Below, in pieces: positions 62,996 through 64,000 of a stretch of 64,000 nucleotides of DNA. The notes below the pieces were generated by a model. That model had not been told where the DNA came from. It ran no database searches and saw only the letters and a program-made list of their open reading frames with translations. Numbering within the stretch: the stretch's first letter is position 1; the number at the start of each line of letters is the position of its first letter. The DNA comes from an uncultured Bacteroides sp. (GTDB lineage: Bacteria; Bacteroidota; Bacteroidia; Bacteroidales; Bacteroidaceae), in NCBI GenBank assembly GCA_937890825.1, contig CALADS010000068.1, positions 62,001 to 126,000 of the forward strand. Direction: 5' to 3'. Made by a program: the position numbers and the translations under genes.

Positions 62996-63826
62996 ATGAA
63001 GCAGTCGTTGGGTGTGTGGGCGTTCTGTCTGCTGGGTTTGTGGGCCTGTGAGCAGGAGGAAAGAGGACTGGCCGACGGAGAAGTCGTCTGGTCATTGTCG
63101 AAAATCGTGTTGCAGGAAGTACAAACTTTGGATGCGATTCCCGTCACGCTGACGCAGACGTATCTTTATGAAGAGAATGCGCGGCTGGTGTCCTATCAGA
63201 TGAAGCAGCAATATGCGGCCGTAGAGCCAGAGGAATTGACAGGAGGTCTTACTCTGACGTATCACGACCGGGAAGTTACGGTGAAGGATGAAATAGGAAA
63301 TGAGTGGGTTTATGCGTGGAATGCAGAGCTGCAAGCGGCCGATGCTTGTGTGTATCGCAGCATCGGAGGCAGTGTGCGCAGCTATGTGTTTACATACAGT
63401 GGGGTAGCAGGAAAGACCTATCTTTCGGGAGTGACAGAATACCTGGAAGATGCCGGTCAGCCTTTTGCTATGCTCGAAATCGATTATTCCAATCCGGAAT
63501 ATCCGCTGGTTACGAAGCGCATGTATGAGGAGGTACAGCAGTTCCGGTTAGATTGTTCGCTTGCGGATGGGGTGCCCAATCCGGCACAGTTGCCGGTACA
63601 TTTCTACACCGAACTATATCCGCTGTCGTTTCATCATGCAGCCTTGTATGCCCGTTTGCTGGGCGATGCGCCCGATGTGTTGCCCCGATGTGTGCAGACG
63701 CTTGGCAGCCCGTATCAGGAACAGTGTACGTACGAATATCAGTTGAAAAACCATTTGCCTGTATCTTGTAAGATTGTACATTCTGAATGGGGGACGCGAA
63801 CGGTGTCTTATCTGCTGGAGGAATAG
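62996..63826 (+). CDS. Hypothetical lipoprotein
   Basis: A 276-residue protein with a lipoprotein signal (MKQSLGVWAFCLLGLWACEQEE, cysteine at 18). The mature part is rich in beta strands with repeated YLYEENARLVSYQM, LTYHDREVTVKDEIGNEWVYAW and TYEYQLKNHLPVSCKIVHSE, similar to the DUF4595/YD-like lipoproteins seen in Bacteroides, but I cannot place it firmly. Cotranscribed with the SPFH gene. Followed by small RNA cassette C, read toward it. Confidence 0.7.
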   Translation: MKQSLGVWAFCLLGLWACEQEERGLADGEVVWSLSKIVLQEVQTLDAIPVTLTQTYLYEENARLVSYQMKQQYAAVEPEELTGGLTLTYHDREVTVKDEIGNEWVYAWNAELQAADACVYRSIGGSVRSYVFTYSGVAGKTYLSGVTEYLEDAGQPFAMLEIDYSNPEYPLVTKRMYEEVQQFRLDCSLADGVPNPAQLPVHFYTELYPLSFHHAALYARLLGDAPDVLPRCVQTLGSPYQEQCTYEYQLKNHLPVSCKIVHSEWGTRTVSYLLEE

Positions 63827-63846
63827 AGGGTAGGATAGGTATGGGC

Positions 63847-63912
63847 AAAAAAAAAGGAGTACCGCTGTACTCCAACCTTTGTTAACCTTAAATCTAATAC
63901 TATGAAAAACAC
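63847..63912 (-). ncRNA. Small RNA cassette C
   Basis: Third copy: terminator at 63856-63873 with nine Ts, promoter at 63917-63947. The transcribed part is identical to A and B. The upstream region has diverged more, yet the promoter spacing and the TGTT-TTAT-AACA dyad (63967-63978) are kept, which argues for selection. Confidence 0.75.
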
Positions 63913-63916
63913 AGTG

Positions 63917-63947
63917 CAAAGGTACAGCTTTTTTGGTTATCTCCAAA
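63917..63947 (-). promoter_or_regulatory. Promoter of small RNA cassette C
   Basis: TTTG (63944-63947), 19 bp, TACCTTTG (63917-63924). Confidence 0.75.
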
Positions 63948-64000
63948 TAAATCAAGAAAAAAGCTGTGTTTTATAACATGTTTTTGCTAAATCGTCGGCT

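Noticed and set aside
1..64000. tRNA, rRNA or CRISPR arrays
   Set aside because: No cloverleaf with T-loop consensus, no rRNA segment and no regularly spaced repeats of 25-40 bp were found on reading.

Overview
The window looks like chromosomal DNA of a gut Bacteroidales species in the Bacteroides/Phocaeicola group. Evidence: a SusC/SusD glycan locus with its own ECF sigma and FecR-type anti-sigma factor, DUF1735, BACON and DUF4294 families, and repeated use of the Bacteroidetes promoter (TTG or TTTG, about 19-21 bp, TAnnTTTG) with A-rich start sites. I see no rRNA, tRNA or CRISPR array.

Layout. (1) 0.1-5.5 kb: minus-strand housekeeping run read methyltransferase, ftsX, DUF3098, uppP, truB, queA, folK. 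(2) 5.6-12.7 kb: one minus-strand defence operon in which a type III methylase (mod) and helicase-nuclease (res) enclose an ABC-type ATPase and an HNH nuclease resembling the Septu pair PtuA/PtuB. A 1327-residue SNF2 helicase lies just upstream (12.8-16.8 kb). (3) 17-33 kb: ordinary core genes on both strands (miaB, succinate-type CoA transferase, dacB, lpdA, nadB, M48 peptidase, three small membrane proteins, rubrerythrin, SulP transporter, secreted-type nuclease). (4) 33.1-34.5 kb: an intact IS256-family element with 8-bp target duplications, placed exactly at the stop codon of a radical SAM gene. (5) 34.5-47 kb: radical SAM, a barrel-like HhH protein, two YitT proteins, a SpoU methyltransferase, nadA, rdgB, leuS, an EamA transporter. 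The gap at 39.98-40.47 kb is AT-rich with TTATCAAC-type motifs near a change in strand composition and is a candidate replication origin. (6) 47.3-59.4 kb: a polysaccharide utilisation locus: sigma, anti-sigma, SusC, SusD, a catalytically degenerate GH18-like lipoprotein, a DUF1735-LamG lipoprotein, a GH18 endoglycosidase with intact DGxxxDxE motif, and a BACON/leucine-rich lipoprotein. The order matches what I recall of the high-mannose N-glycan locus of B. thetaiotaomicron (BT3983-BT3987). (7) 59.7-64 kb: a decayed accessory zone with Rpn-family nuclease remnants, a frameshifted Abi gene, an SPFH protein, a lipoprotein, and three near-identical promoter-small RNA-terminator cassettes.

How the genes work together. 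The defence operon could give three layers from one transcript: methylation, restriction, and a second ATPase/HNH nuclease that may act when restriction fails. The glycan locus would bind and cut a host N-glycan outside the cell, import it through SusCD, and switch itself on through the sigma/anti-sigma pair. The three small RNA cassettes carry a 5' segment complementary to the sequence around the start codons of the SusC and GH18 genes; this link is inference only. Most starts given here were moved to an internal ATG where the longest frame begins with TTG or GTG or runs into a promoter.
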